64,000 nt of DNA from Microbispora hainanensis (GTDB lineage Bacteria > Actinomycetota > Actinomycetes > Streptosporangiales > Streptosporangiaceae): the NCBI RefSeq assembly GCF_036186745.1, contig NZ_CP108086.1, positions 5,766,001 to 5,830,000 on the forward strand. The letters are read 5' to 3'. A program made the translations under genes and the position numbers. The notes under the pieces were generated by a model, which was given only the letters and a program-made list of their open reading frames with translations, was not told where the DNA came from and made no database searches. Below, piece by piece: positions 31,741-40,280 of the stretch. The stretch's first letter is position 1; every line of letters starts with the position of its first letter.

Positions 31741-32414
31741 CAGCCGCCGTCGCTCGCGAGCCGGTATCCGGCCCCGCGCACGGTCTGCAGGGCGGCGCGG
31801 CCGAACGGCGTGTCGATTTTCCTGCGCAGATAGCCGACGTACACCTCGACCACGTTCGGATCGGTGTCGTAGGTGTCCCACACGTGCTCCAGGATCTCGG
31901 GCTTCGACACCACCTCGCCCGGCCGGCGCATCAGATATTCGAGCAGGGCGAACTCCCTGGGCGTCAGCTCGACCGGCGCCTCGCCCCGGGTGACCGTACG
32001 CGCCGCCGGGTCGAGCGACAGGTCGCCGGCGCGCAGCACGGCGGGTCTGCGGCCGCCGCCCCGGCGCAGCAGCGCCCGGAGCCGGGCCACCAGCACCACG
32101 TACGAGAACGGCTTGGTGAGGTAGTCGTCGGCGCCGAGGTCGAGCCCGTCGGCCATGTCGTATTCGCCGTCCTTGGCCGACAGCATGAGGATCGGCACCC
32201 AGTTCTCCTCCGCCCGCAACTGCTTGCACACGTTGTAGCCGGACATGCCGGGCAGCATGATGTCGAGCACGACCACGTCGTAGTCGCCGACGCGCGCCAG
32301 GTGCAGGCCCTCGTTCCCGTCGTGCGCGAGGTCGACGGCGAAGCCCTCCGCCTGCAGCCCGCGGCGCAGCGCCGCCGCCATCCGCCGCTCGTCCTCCACC
32401 ACTAGAACCCGCAT
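31740..32414 (-). CDS. OmpR/PhoB-family response regulator
   Basis: The 224-residue protein has a receiver domain (VVEDE near the N terminus, phospho-acceptor VVLDIMLPG, conserved Lys in YLTKPFSY) and a C-terminal winged helix (LTPREFALLEYLMRRPGEVV, then VWDTYDTDPNVVEVYVGYLRRKID in pieces). It should bind DNA as a dimer at direct repeats and control nearby genes. Its cognate kinase is the truncated gene directly downstream, so the system may now be uncoupled. A run of GTCTC-type repeats lies in the divergent promoter region upstream (32457-32513). Confidence 0.95.
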   Translation of the reverse strand: MRVLVVEDERRMAAALRRGLQAEGFAVDLAHDGNEGLHLARVGDYDVVVLDIMLPGMSGYNVCKQLRAEENWVPILMLSAKDGEYDMADGLDLGADDYLTKPFSYVVLVARLRALLRRGGGRRPAVLRAGDLSLDPAARTVTRGEAPVELTPREFALLEYLMRRPGEVVSKPEILEHVWDTYDTDPNVVEVYVGYLRRKIDTPFGRAALQTVRGAGYRLASDGG

Positions 32415-32456
32415 TGCCCCAGTGTGGCCCCTTTTGGACGTGAGGGCGCGGCCAGT

Positions 32457-32513
32457 CTGAGAGACCTCTCAGTCCGTCTCAGCGTCGGCACAGGAACGTC
32501 TCGGCAGTCTCGG
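32457..32513. promoter_or_regulatory. Palindrome and GTCTC repeats in the divergent promoter region, possible response-regulator site
   Basis: CTGAGAG-AC-CTCTCAG is a perfect palindrome at 32457-32472. Further GTCTCAG (32476-32482) and two GTCTCGG copies (32498-32504, 32507-32513) lie at about 9-10 bp steps. Repeats of this spacing suit OmpR-type regulators; here they sit between the regulator gene and the LolA-like gene. Confidence 0.4.
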
Positions 32514-32548
32514 GTCATCAGCTTTCCGCACATAGTGGGAGATGTGAA

Positions 32549-33793
32549 ATGGCGAAGAGAGCCCGCGCCGTGAGGTGGGGAGTGCCGGTGGCGGCGGTGG
32601 CCGTCGTGGCGGCGGCCGTGGGGACGGGGCCGGTGATCGCGGCGGTGCGCAGCGAGCCGTCCCTGCCCGACCGTACGGCGGAGCAGTTGCTGGCCGACGT
32701 CGCGCGCACCTGGCAGAACGGCCGGATGCCGCAGATGTCCGGCACGATCGTCGAGACGGCGTCGCTCGGCCTGCCCGCGCTGCCCGGCCTGTCCGGGTCG
32801 TCCGGAGGACCGGGGCCGTCCGGCGGGGCCTCGCCGGCGTCGCTGCTGTCGGGGTCGCACCAGCTCAAGATCTGGTACGCGGGGGAGGACAGGTTCCGCC
32901 TCATGCTGCCGGGGGAGATGAGCGAGACCGACGTCGTCGCCAACGGCGGCACGGTCTGGCTGTGGGACAGCGCCGCCAACACGGCGACCCGTCTCACCGT
33001 CCCGGCCGGGTCCGGCGGCGAGCACGGCGGGCCCGGTGGGCCTGGTGGGCCTGGTGGGCCTGGTCGGCACGGCGGGCACGGCGGGCCCTTCCCGATGCGC
33101 TCCGGAGCCGCGTCGCCGTTCGCGACGCCGGACCAGGCCGCGCGGCAGGCGCTGGAGGCGGCCGGCACCGACACCGCGATCAGCGTCGGCGACGACGTCA
33201 CGGTCGCGGGCCGCGCGGCCTACCAGATCGTGCTGACGCCGAAGTCGGCCGACTCGCTGATCAGGGATGTCCGGGTGGCGCTCGACGGCGAGAAGCTGAT
33301 CCCGCTGCGCGTCCAGGTGTACACGAAGGGGGCGGCCGAGCCGGCCTTCGAAGTCGGCTTCGAGTCGCTGTCGTTCACCGCTCCCGCGCCGGAGAACTTC
33401 TCCTTCACTCCGCCGGCCGGAGCGAAGGTCGAGGAGGGCACGGCCACGCCCCCGGCGGACCACCGGCCGGAGGCGGCCGCCGAGGCGCACGACCGCGGCC
33501 GCGTCGTCGGCTCCGGCTGGGACAGTGTCCTCGTCACCTCCCTGCCGGAGACCCCTGCCCAGAAGCCCGACGCCCCCGCCCAGAAGCAGGACGAGAAGGG
33601 GCGTGGCGGCCTGGACGTGGCCGCGCTGCTGGACGGCCTGAAGGGCGCCGCCACCCCCGTCAGCGGGGAGTGGGGCAGCGGCCGGCTGCTGAGCACCAAG
33701 GTGGTGTCGATCCTGATCACCGACGACGGCCGCCTGCTCGCCGGCGCCGTCACCCCGGAGGCCCTCTACCGCGCGGCCGGTGTGAAGGGATGA
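32549..33793 (+). CDS. Secreted or membrane-anchored LolA-like (outer-membrane lipoprotein carrier fold) protein
   Basis: The 414-residue protein has an N-terminal hydrophobic segment (VPVAAVAVVAAAVGTGPVIAA) acting as signal or anchor. The body shows the LolA/DUF2092 layout used by many actinobacterial secreted proteins: AEQLLADVARTW, HQLKIWYAGEDRFRLML, DVVANGGTVWLWDSAANTAT, VAGRAAYQIVLTP, FEVGFESLSF. A Gly-Pro-rich spacer ([20 protein letters not shown]) lies in the middle, and a Lys/Gln-rich linker near residue 340. ATG 32549 has a good ribosome site (GGGAG). Its stop overlaps the ABC-2 ATPase start (ATGA), so it probably works with that exporter, for example at the cell envelope; the precise role is unknown. 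Confidence 0.8.
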   Translation: MAKRARAVRWGVPVAAVAVVAAAVGTGPVIAAVRSEPSLPDRTAEQLLADVARTWQNGRMPQMSGTIVETASLGLPALPGLSGSSGGPGPSGGASPASLLSGSHQLKIWYAGEDRFRLMLPGEMSETDVVANGGTVWLWDSAANTATRLTVPAGSGGEHGGPGGPGGPGGPGRHGGHGGPFPMRSGAASPFATPDQAARQALEAAGTDTAISVGDDVTVAGRAAYQIVLTPKSADSLIRDVRVALDGEKLIPLRVQVYTKGAAEPAFEVGFESLSFTAPAPENFSFTPPAGAKVEEGTATPPADHRPEAAAEAHDRGRVVGSGWDSVLVTSLPETPAQKPDAPAQKQDEKGRGGLDVAALLDGLKGAATPVSGEWGSGRLLSTKVVSILITDDGRLLAGAVTPEALYRAAGVKG

Positions 33794-34878
33794 CCGAGCC
33801 CACGCACCGCGCGCGAGCGGGAATCCGGGCGGGAATCCGAGCGGAGGTCGCGGTGGACCGGCGGGACGCGGTGACGGTGGGCACGCGCGCGGGGGCGTCA
33901 CGGGAGGACACCGGGGCGCCCCCGCCCTCCGCCGGAACCTCGGACGCGGACGCCATCGTCACGTCCGGTCTCACCAAGCGCTTCCGCGGCGGCCAGGTGG
34001 CCGTCGACGGCGTCGGCCTGGCCGTGCCGCGCGGCTCGGTCTTCGGCTTCCTCGGCCCCAACGGCTCGGGCAAGACCACGACGATCCGCATGCTGCTCGG
34101 CCTGGTCGCCCCGACCTCGGGCACGTGGTCGCTGCTCGGGACGCCCATGCCGGACGGGCCGGCCCGGGCGCTGCCACGCGTCGGCGCGGTGGTCGAGGGG
34201 CCGGCCTTCTATCCGTACCTGTCGGGCGAGGCCAACCTGCGCCGCCTCGACGCGGCCGATCCGTCGGCCGACGCGCGTACGGCACCGGCCAGGATCGCCG
34301 CGGCGCTGGAGCGGGTGGGGCTGACGGCGGCGGCGGGCAAGCGCTACCGCACCTACTCGCTCGGCATGCGCCAGCGCCTGGCCATCGCGGCCGCACTGCT
34401 GGTGCCCAGGGAGCTGCTCGTGCTCGACGAGCCGACCAACGGCCTCGACCCGCAGGGCACCCGCGAGGTCCGCACGCTGATCAGGAGGATCGCCGAGGAC
34501 GGCACGACCGTCTTCGTCTCCTCCCATCTGCTGAGCGAGGTCGAGCAGATGTGCACCCACGTCGGTGTCATGCGCGCCGGCCGGCTCGTCGCCCAGGGCC
34601 CGATCGCCGCGCTGCGCGCGTCGGGCGAGGAGCCGCGCCTGCGGGTGGAGACGCCGGACACGGACGCGGCGGCGGCCGTGCTGGCCGGGGCCGGGCTCGG
34701 CGACGTACGCGTCGCGGACGACGAGGTCACGGCGGTCATCGGCGCCCGGGCGCCGGAAGAGATCTGCGCGCTGCTCGTCGGGGAGGGCGTGGCCGTGCGC
34801 GGGTTCGGCGTGGTGCGTCCCACGCTCGAAGACGTCTTCGTCGGGCTGACGGGGGAGGGGTTCGATGTCGATGGGTGA
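33790..34878 (+). CDS. ABC-2 type transporter ATP-binding protein
   Basis: The 362-residue protein starts at ATG 33790 in an ATGA overlap with the LolA-like gene. After about 55 low-complexity residues, the ATPase shows Walker A (GPNGSGKTTT), the signature YSLGMRQRLAIA, Walker B with LLVLDEPTNGLD and the H-loop VSSHLLSEVEQMC. A C-terminal regulatory domain follows (GVVRPTLEDVFVGLT). This is the DrrA/CcmA-like branch that powers export. The next gene encodes its permease, overlapping by 14 bp. Confidence 0.92.
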   Translation: MTEPTHRARAGIRAGIRAEVAVDRRDAVTVGTRAGASREDTGAPPPSAGTSDADAIVTSGLTKRFRGGQVAVDGVGLAVPRGSVFGFLGPNGSGKTTTIRMLLGLVAPTSGTWSLLGTPMPDGPARALPRVGAVVEGPAFYPYLSGEANLRRLDAADPSADARTAPARIAAALERVGLTAAAGKRYRTYSLGMRQRLAIAAALLVPRELLVLDEPTNGLDPQGTREVRTLIRRIAEDGTTVFVSSHLLSEVEQMCTHVGVMRAGRLVAQGPIAALRASGEEPRLRVETPDTDAAAAVLAGAGLGDVRVADDEVTAVIGARAPEEICALLVGEGVAVRGFGVVRPTLEDVFVGLTGEGFDVDG

Positions 34879-35797
34879 GAACGGGACCGCGGTGTCGGAG
34901 GCCCGGCCGCCGGTGCGCCAGGAGGCGGCACCGCCGAGGGAGGAGCGGACACCCGCCGAGTCCACCCGGCCCGCCCCGGGCCCGGCGCGGCACCTGACGC
35001 GGCTGCTGGCCTCCGAGATCGGGCTGACGTTCCGCCGCCCGCGCAACCTCGCGATGCTCGCGGTGCTCGCGGTCGTGCCGGTGGTGGTCGGCATCGCGGT
35101 GCGGGTCGCGTCGGACGGTGACGCGGGCGGCTCGATCATCGGACAGATCGCGGGCAACGGCCTGATGCTGACCTTCGCCGCGTTCGTCGTCATGATGCCG
35201 ATCGTGCTGCCGCTGACCGTGGCGGTCGTGGCGGGCGACGCGATCGCCGGCGAGGCGGCCCAGGGCACGCTGCGCTACCTGCTCGTCGCCCCGGCCGGCC
35301 GCACCAGGCTGCTGCTGGTGAAATACGCCAACATCGTGGTCTTCTGTCTCGCGGCGTGTGCCCTGGTGGCGGTGTCGGCGCTGGTGACCGGGCTGGTGCT
35401 GTTCCCGGTGGGGCCGGTGACGCTGCTGTCGGGCGCGACGATCCCGGCGGCCGACGCCCTGCTGCGCGTCGGGGTGGTCGTCCTGTACGCCGCCGCGGGG
35501 ATGGCCGCGCTCGGCGCGGTCGCGCTCGCGGTCTCCACGCTCACCGAGGCGCCGATCGGGGCGGTCGCCACGAGTGTCGTGCTGGTGGTGGTCAGCCAGG
35601 TGCTGAGCGCGATCCCGCAGGTGGCGGCCGTACGTCCGGTCCTGCTGACCTGGTGGTGGGGCGCGTTCGACGGGGCGTTGCGGGCGCCGATGGCGTTCGA
35701 CGAGATGGGGCGAGGGCTGTTCGCCTTCGCCGCGTACGTCCTGGTTTTCGGCTCTTTCGCCTGGTCACGCTTCACGAGTAAGGACATCACGGCGTAA
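34865..35797 (+). CDS. ABC-2 type transporter permease
   Basis: The 310-residue membrane protein has a cytoplasmic Pro-rich N terminus (about 45 residues) and six hydrophobic segments, including LAMLAVLAVVPVVVGIAVRV and LMLTFAAFVVMMPIVLPLTV. EAAQGTLRYLLVAPAGRTRL between TM segments is typical of ABC2_membrane_3/ABC-2 permeases. It forms the channel for the ATPase encoded upstream. The substrate is not evident. Confidence 0.9.
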   Translation: MSMGENGTAVSEARPPVRQEAAPPREERTPAESTRPAPGPARHLTRLLASEIGLTFRRPRNLAMLAVLAVVPVVVGIAVRVASDGDAGGSIIGQIAGNGLMLTFAAFVVMMPIVLPLTVAVVAGDAIAGEAAQGTLRYLLVAPAGRTRLLLVKYANIVVFCLAACALVAVSALVTGLVLFPVGPVTLLSGATIPAADALLRVGVVVLYAAAGMAALGAVALAVSTLTEAPIGAVATSVVLVVVSQVLSAIPQVAAVRPVLLTWWWGAFDGALRAPMAFDEMGRGLFAFAAYVLVFGSFAWSRFTSKDITA

Positions 35798-35861
35798 GTG
35801 CTGCCCTTTACCGTTCTTTATCGCTAGTGTTGCCGCGGACCTCTCACCCAAGGTGGTGTTC

Positions 35862-36335
35862 ATGCGGCACTTCTTCGGGCTGCTCCTTGGCGTTGTCGTC
35901 GCGGCGGCTCTTCTCCTCGGTGGTGGATGGGCGTCCCAGGAGCTGGTCCGGGGAGCGGCGCAGATCGTCGACCCGGCCAAGGACACCCGGATGCTGATCG
36001 CGGTCGGAGCGATGGCGGTCGTGGGCCTGCTGCTCGGGCTGGTGCTGGTCGGCCGGGTGTCCCCGCTGGCGACGTTCGTCCCGTCGATGGCGCTGCTGGC
36101 CTGGACCGTGGTCTACGTGCTCGACGTGTCGCGCGCCGCGAGCCTGGTGCCCACCGGGCCGTCGGTGCAGGCCGAGCTGCTGCAGGCCGGCCGGGGGATG
36201 CTCATGCTGCTGTCCACCGGCGTGTACGCCCTGCTCGGTGTGGCGCTGTTCCTCCCGGTGCTCATGCCGTCGCGCTGGGCCCGTCCGGAGCGGGACGAGG
36301 AAGAGGAGGAGTACGAGGAGTCGTACGGCTTCTGA
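35862..36335 (+). CDS. Four-TM membrane protein of unknown function
   Basis: The 157-residue protein has four clear hydrophobic segments and an acidic C-terminal tail (ERDEEEEEYEESYGF). ATG 35862 is preferred because AAGG lies 8 nt upstream; GTG 35853 and 35856 are alternatives. The last 74 bp overlap the 3' end of the convergent ABC ATPase gene. I do not recognise the family. Confidence 0.7.
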   Translation: MRHFFGLLLGVVVAAALLLGGGWASQELVRGAAQIVDPAKDTRMLIAVGAMAVVGLLLGLVLVGRVSPLATFVPSMALLAWTVVYVLDVSRAASLVPTGPSVQAELLQAGRGMLMLLSTGVYALLGVALFLPVLMPSRWARPERDEEEEEYEESYGF

Positions 36336-37065
36336 GATAGAGGTCGGCCACGACGTCCTCGATCGAGGCGCGTCCCGGCGCGGTCGCCCGCAGCTCGTCC
36401 ACGGTGCCGTCGAAGGCCAGCCTGCCGTGGTCGATCAGCAGCACGCGCCGGCACAGCCGCTCCACGTCGCCCAGGTCGTGGGTGGTCAGCAGCACCGTCG
36501 TCCCGTGCTCCGCGCATCGCCGCCGCAGGAAGTCGCGCACCTCCGCCTTGCTGACGACGTCGAGCCCGATCGTCGGCTCGTCCAGCACGAGCACGGCGGG
36601 GTCGTGCAGCAGCGCGGCGGCGATGTCGCCGCGCATCCGCTGGCCCAGGCTGAGCTGGCGCACCGGCGTGGCGAGGAAGCCGCCCAGGTCGAGCCGGTCG
36701 CACATGTCGTCGAGGCGCTCCCGGAACACCTTGCGATCTACTTTGTAAAGGAGCCGGACCAGCTCCAGGCTGTCCCGCAGCGGCAGGTCCCACCACAGGG
36801 TCGTCCGCTGGCCGAAGACGACGCCGATCCTGCGGGCGAGAGCCGTACGCCGCCGGGACGGGTCGAGACCGGCCACCCTCACCCGGCCCGACGTGGGCGT
36901 GAGGATCCCGGTCAGCATCTTGATCGTGGTGGACTTGCCCGCGCCGTTCGGGCCGAGGCACGCGACGAACTCCCCGGCCGCGACCCGGAAGGACAGGTCC
37001 CGTACGGCGTGCACGATCCGGCCCCGGACCCTGAAGGTCCTGCCGACCCCGTCTGCCTCGATCAC
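36262..37065 (-). CDS. ABC transporter ATP-binding protein (COG4586-like), short C terminus
   Basis: The 267-residue ATPase starts at GTG 37065 with GGGAG upstream, 5 bp after the permease stop. It has Walker A (GPNGAGKSTT), the family-specific FGQRTTLWWDLPLRDS, the signature LSLGQRMRGDIAAALL, Walker B LVLDEPTIGLD and H-loop TTHDLGDVERLC. Relatives carry about 60 more residues between the DELRA region and the closing IEDVV-Y motif; here DELRATAPGRASIEDVVADLY joins them almost directly, suggesting an internal in-frame loss of the regulatory subdomain. It is the third gene of an ABC-2 export operon read leftwards (permease, permease, ATPase), now interrupted by an IS110 element. Confidence 0.88.
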   Translation of the reverse strand: MIEADGVGRTFRVRGRIVHAVRDLSFRVAAGEFVACLGPNGAGKSTTIKMLTGILTPTSGRVRVAGLDPSRRRTALARRIGVVFGQRTTLWWDLPLRDSLELVRLLYKVDRKVFRERLDDMCDRLDLGGFLATPVRQLSLGQRMRGDIAAALLHDPAVLVLDEPTIGLDVVSKAEVRDFLRRRCAEHGTTVLLTTHDLGDVERLCRRVLLIDHGRLAFDGTVDELRATAPGRASIEDVVADLYLRSRTTPRTPPLPRPAPDGPSATA

Positions 37066-37070
37066 TCGTC

Positions 37071-37859
37071 TCAGCTCCCCGTCGATCGGTAGCGGCGGAT
37101 CCCCGCCCGCCACGCGAGCGCGGCGACGGCGGCCAGTGCGAGCGCGGCGGCGGGGGACAGCAGGCCCGTCCAGGACGGCAGCCCGAGCGGATCGGGCCGG
37201 CCGAGCACATAGAGGCCCGGCTGCCAGTTGACGAACGCCAGCGGCAGCCCGAATGTCAGCCCCCGCACGATGCGGGGGTCGTAGACGCTCAGCGGATACT
37301 GCGTGAGCGTCGCCCCGCCGTACGTGAACGCGTTGGCCACCTCGGGAGCGGCGGTGAGCAGGAACTGCAGCGCGCCGCCGAGCGTGAAGAGCGCCGCGAA
37401 GATCACGATGCCCGAGACGACCATGACCGGCACCATCCAGACGCGGCCGAGCGGGACGTCCAGCCGCGACAGGCCCACGGCGAGCACGGCCCCGGCCTGG
37501 ATCGACCGGCCGATCCGGTGCGGCGTGAACCGGTCGGAGGCGACCTGCACGAAGGGCGACGCGGGCCGGATCAGCATGACGTCGAGCGTGCCGGACACGA
37601 TGTGCCGGCTGATCCTGTCGAGATTGCCGAACAGCAGGTCGGCGAGCGCGAAGGCCAGCTGCGACGCGCCGTAGAGGAACATGACCTCGGTCAGCCCGAA
37701 GCCGGCCAGCCTGTCGGTGTTGGCGAAGATCACCCAGATGGCCGCGATGTCGAGGCCGCCGACCACCGCCCCGCCCGCCGTCATGAGCGCGAACGACACC
37801 GGATATTGCGCCGCCGCCCGCGTCCACGTCCAGGCGAGCAGCGCGTACGTCCTGATCAC
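37071..37859 (-). CDS. ABC-2 family transporter permease (COG3694-like)
   Basis: The 262-residue protein has six TM segments and the conserved middle RISRHIVSGTLDVMLIRPASPFVQV, given here in part, typical of the DUF990/ABC-2 pair. It starts at GTG 37859. That codon lies exactly at the left edge of the IS110 element, so the native upstream region has been replaced by the element; an AGAGGG about 8 nt before the GTG inside the element may now serve as ribosome site. It works with the permease at 39359-40165 and the ATPase at 36262-37065. Confidence 0.88.
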   Translation of the reverse strand: MIRTYALLAWTWTRAAAQYPVSFALMTAGGAVVGGLDIAAIWVIFANTDRLAGFGLTEVMFLYGASQLAFALADLLFGNLDRISRHIVSGTLDVMLIRPASPFVQVASDRFTPHRIGRSIQAGAVLAVGLSRLDVPLGRVWMVPVMVVSGIVIFAALFTLGGALQFLLTAAPEVANAFTYGGATLTQYPLSVYDPRIVRGLTFGLPLAFVNWQPGLYVLGRPDPLGLPSWTGLLSPAAALALAAVAALAWRAGIRRYRSTGS

Positions 37860-38092
37860 TAGGGCACCCTCTTTCTTGCGGGCAGTGGCAAGCTGCTCGT
37901 GAAGGGGACTCGGCGGGAGCCGGGGTGACGGCCTGTGTTGATCGCCCGTGAAGGGCCACTGTGATGCCGCCGCCCCCGGCTTCCCCGAGGCTGTAGACCG
38001 GCAACAGGGAGTAGCGCCGCAGAGCGCCGGTTAGTGATCGCCCGGTAGCCAGCCTCCTCGCCGGGTCGTCGCTGCCAGGCAAAGGAGTTCAG
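37860..38092 (+). ncRNA. Candidate bridge RNA region in the IS110 left end
   Basis: IS110-group elements are known to encode a structured bridge RNA in the long non-coding end before the transposase, with loops pairing to target and donor DNA. This 233-bp stretch is GC-rich and full of short inverted repeats. It contains CGCCCGTGA (37943-37951), identical to the minus strand of the target right flank (39349-39357), as expected for a target-binding guide. No fold was computed. Confidence 0.5.
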
Positions 38093-39337
38093 GTGTCGCT
38101 TGCGCTGCCCCCGGCGCGGTGGTTCGTCGGGATCGACTGGGCCATGGAAAGTCACGCGGTGTGCGTGATGGACGACAGCGGGAAGATCACCGCTGAATTC
38201 GTCATCGCGCACAGCACCAATGGCATCGCCTCGCTGATCGGCCGGCTGGCCAAGCTCGGTGATCCGGCCGCTGTCCCGATCGCGATCGAACGTCCCAACG
38301 GCAGGCTGGTCGACCTGCTGCTGGAGGCCGGATACCCCGTCGTCCCGGTCAAACCGAACGCGATCAAGACCTGGCGCGACGGTGAGGTGCTGTCGGGCGC
38401 CAAGTCCGATGCCGGCGACGCCGCGGTGATCGCCGAATACCTGCGCCTGCGCCTTCACAAGCTCCAGGTCGCCGCCCCCTTCAGCGACCAGACAAAGGCG
38501 GTACGCACCCTGGTGCGCACGCGCGATGACCTGGTTGAGGCCCGGGTGGCGGCCACTAACCAGCTCGCCGCGCTGCTGGATGCCTCCTGGCCGGGCGCCA
38601 AGGCCGTCTTCGCCGACCTGGCCTCGCCGATCGCGCTGGACTTCCTCACCCGTTACCCGACCCCCGCCTCGGCCGCGCACCTGGGCGAAAAGCGCATGGC
38701 CGCGTTCTTGGTCAAGCACGGCTACAGCGGCCGCCGCTCTCCCGCCGAGCTGCTGGCCCGGCTGCGTCACGCCCCGGCCGGGATCGCGGCCGAGGCGCTC
38801 ACCGAAGCGTTGCGGGACGCGGTCATCGCCCTGGTCGGCGTGCTCAAAGCCCTGATTGGGGCGATCAAGGATCTGGATCGCTCGATCGCCGCCCACCTCG
38901 GGGAGCATCCGGACGGAGCGATCTTCACGTCGCTGCCAAGGTCGGGTCAGATCAACGCCGCCCAGATGCTCGCCGAGTGGGGCGACTGCCGAGCAGCCTA
39001 CGCCGGACCCGACTCCGTCGCGGCCCTGGCCGGCTGCACACCGGTCACCAAACAGTCCGGCAAGCACCGCGCCGTGCACTTCCGATGGGCCTGCAACAAG
39101 CGCTTGCGCCGCGCCATCACGACCTTCGCCGACAACAGCCGCCGCGCCAGCCCCTGGGCCGCCTCCATCTACGAACGCGCCCGCGCCGAAGGCAAAGACC
39201 ACCCGCACGCCGTCCGCATCCTGGCCCGCGCCTGGATCCGGGTGATCTGGCGATGCTGGAACGACGGCATCGCCTACGACCCCGCCAAACACGGCGCTGC
39301 AGCAGCCCTCCTCACCCCGAACACGGCGGGAGGTTGA
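38093..39337 (+). CDS. IS110-family transposase (RuvC-like DEDD recombinase)
   Basis: The 414-residue protein has the N-terminal RuvC-like domain (FVGIDWAMESHAV, IAIERPNG, KSDAGDAAVIAEYLR give the D, E, D, D residues) and the C-terminal domain with the Ser motif VTKQSGKHRAVHFRW. Length and motif order match intact IS110 recombinases, so the element may be active. GTG 38093 has AAAGGAG 7 nt upstream. Confidence 0.95.
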   Translation: MSLALPPARWFVGIDWAMESHAVCVMDDSGKITAEFVIAHSTNGIASLIGRLAKLGDPAAVPIAIERPNGRLVDLLLEAGYPVVPVKPNAIKTWRDGEVLSGAKSDAGDAAVIAEYLRLRLHKLQVAAPFSDQTKAVRTLVRTRDDLVEARVAATNQLAALLDASWPGAKAVFADLASPIALDFLTRYPTPASAAHLGEKRMAAFLVKHGYSGRRSPAELLARLRHAPAGIAAEALTEALRDAVIALVGVLKALIGAIKDLDRSIAAHLGEHPDGAIFTSLPRSGQINAAQMLAEWGDCRAAYAGPDSVAALAGCTPVTKQSGKHRAVHFRWACNKRLRRAITTFADNSRRASPWAASIYERARAEGKDHPHAVRILARAWIRVIWRCWNDGIAYDPAKHGAAAALLTPNTAGG

Positions 39338-39358
39338 CACAGGGAGTATCACGGGCGC

Positions 39359-40165
39359 TCACCCACCCTGGATCACGACCTTCCTGCGGGCGGCGCCGGT
39401 CATCAGCGCGCCCAGCGCCAGCAGGACGGCCGCCCACAGGGCCTGGAAGCCGAGGGCGCGGGCGGGATCGGCCGTGCCGAGATAGACGTCGGCGGGCACC
39501 TGCGCCATCGCCGACCACGGCAGCGCCCGGGACAGCTCCCCGAACCACCCGGGGAAGATCGACAGCGGCAGCATGAGCCCGCTGAAGAACGTCGTGAGCA
39601 CCATCGACAGCACCGCGAGACCCCGGTCGTCCATCACCCAGCAGGTGGCCAGCGCGACGATGTAACGCCACGCGAAGCTCACGAGCACGCCCAGGGCGAC
39701 GCTCAGGAGGAACGCGGCCGGGGCGTGCGGGGCGACGATGCCGAAAAGCAGCGCGCCCACGAGGGTCGGCGGGCCGCCGCGGACGGCGAAGAGATACACC
39801 GCCCGGCCCAGATCCTCCGACAGGCACCACAACTGCAGGGACGCCGGGCGGACCAGGTCGAGCGCGACGTCGCCGGTGCGGATCCGCTCCGGCAGGTCGA
39901 GGCCGCCGCCGAAGAGCTGCATCGGGCCGATGAACGCCTGCGTGAGGAAGGTGAAGGTGACCGCGCCCGCCACGTCGTACCCGCCGAGGCCGGGACGGGC
40001 CTGCCACAGCGCGATCAGCACGTACGCGCGGAGCACGCCGAAGACGGTGTTGGTGAACGCCCCGGCCAGCGCGGCGGCCCAGTAGGTGGCGTGCCTGCGG
40101 AAGCCGTACCAGGCCAGCCGCGGGTAGAGGGCGACGGCGGCGCCGTGGCCGGGGATCACCGTCAT
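39359..40165 (-). CDS. ABC-2 family transporter permease (COG4587-like)
   Basis: The 268-residue protein has six TM segments and the family pattern AFIGPMQLFGGGLDLPERIRTG followed by DVALDLVRPASLQLW (in pieces). It is the first gene of the leftward ABC-2 exporter operon and is intact, but the IS110 element now separates it from the second permease and the ATPase. Its promoter region is shared with the divergent esterase gene. Confidence 0.88.
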   Translation of the reverse strand: MTVIPGHGAAVALYPRLAWYGFRRHATYWAAALAGAFTNTVFGVLRAYVLIALWQARPGLGGYDVAGAVTFTFLTQAFIGPMQLFGGGLDLPERIRTGDVALDLVRPASLQLWCLSEDLGRAVYLFAVRGGPPTLVGALLFGIVAPHAPAAFLLSVALGVLVSFAWRYIVALATCWVMDDRGLAVLSMVLTTFFSGLMLPLSIFPGWFGELSRALPWSAMAQVPADVYLGTADPARALGFQALWAAVLLALGALMTGAARRKVVIQGG

Positions 40166-40189
40166 AAGTGCCTCATATCCTGGGCTGTT

Positions 40190-40211
40190 ACCTTGTCGTA
40201 ACCTTGCCGTA
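40190..40211. promoter_or_regulatory. Tandem 11-bp direct repeat ACCTTGYCGTA in a divergent promoter region
   Basis: ACCTTGTCGTA (40190-40200) is followed at once by ACCTTGCCGTA (40201-40211). One-turn direct repeats between divergent genes suggest a regulator site for the exporter operon and/or the esterase. Confidence 0.35.
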
Positions 40212-40280
40212 AGGGGAGTGAAACGTGCCTAGCGGTAGAACGGATGACCTAACAGGGAATGTCCCTTTTGGGAGGCTTGC

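Larger units (their letters stand above)
37860..39347 (+). mobile_element. IS110-family insertion sequence
   Basis: The element is placed between two copies of ATCAC (37855-37859 and 39348-39352). It holds a 233-bp left non-coding end, one transposase gene and about 10 bp of right end. Removing it restores a tight operon: the right-hand permease stop (39359) would lie about 10 bp before the GTG of the left-hand permease. No terminal inverted repeats are seen, as usual for IS110. Confidence 0.82.
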
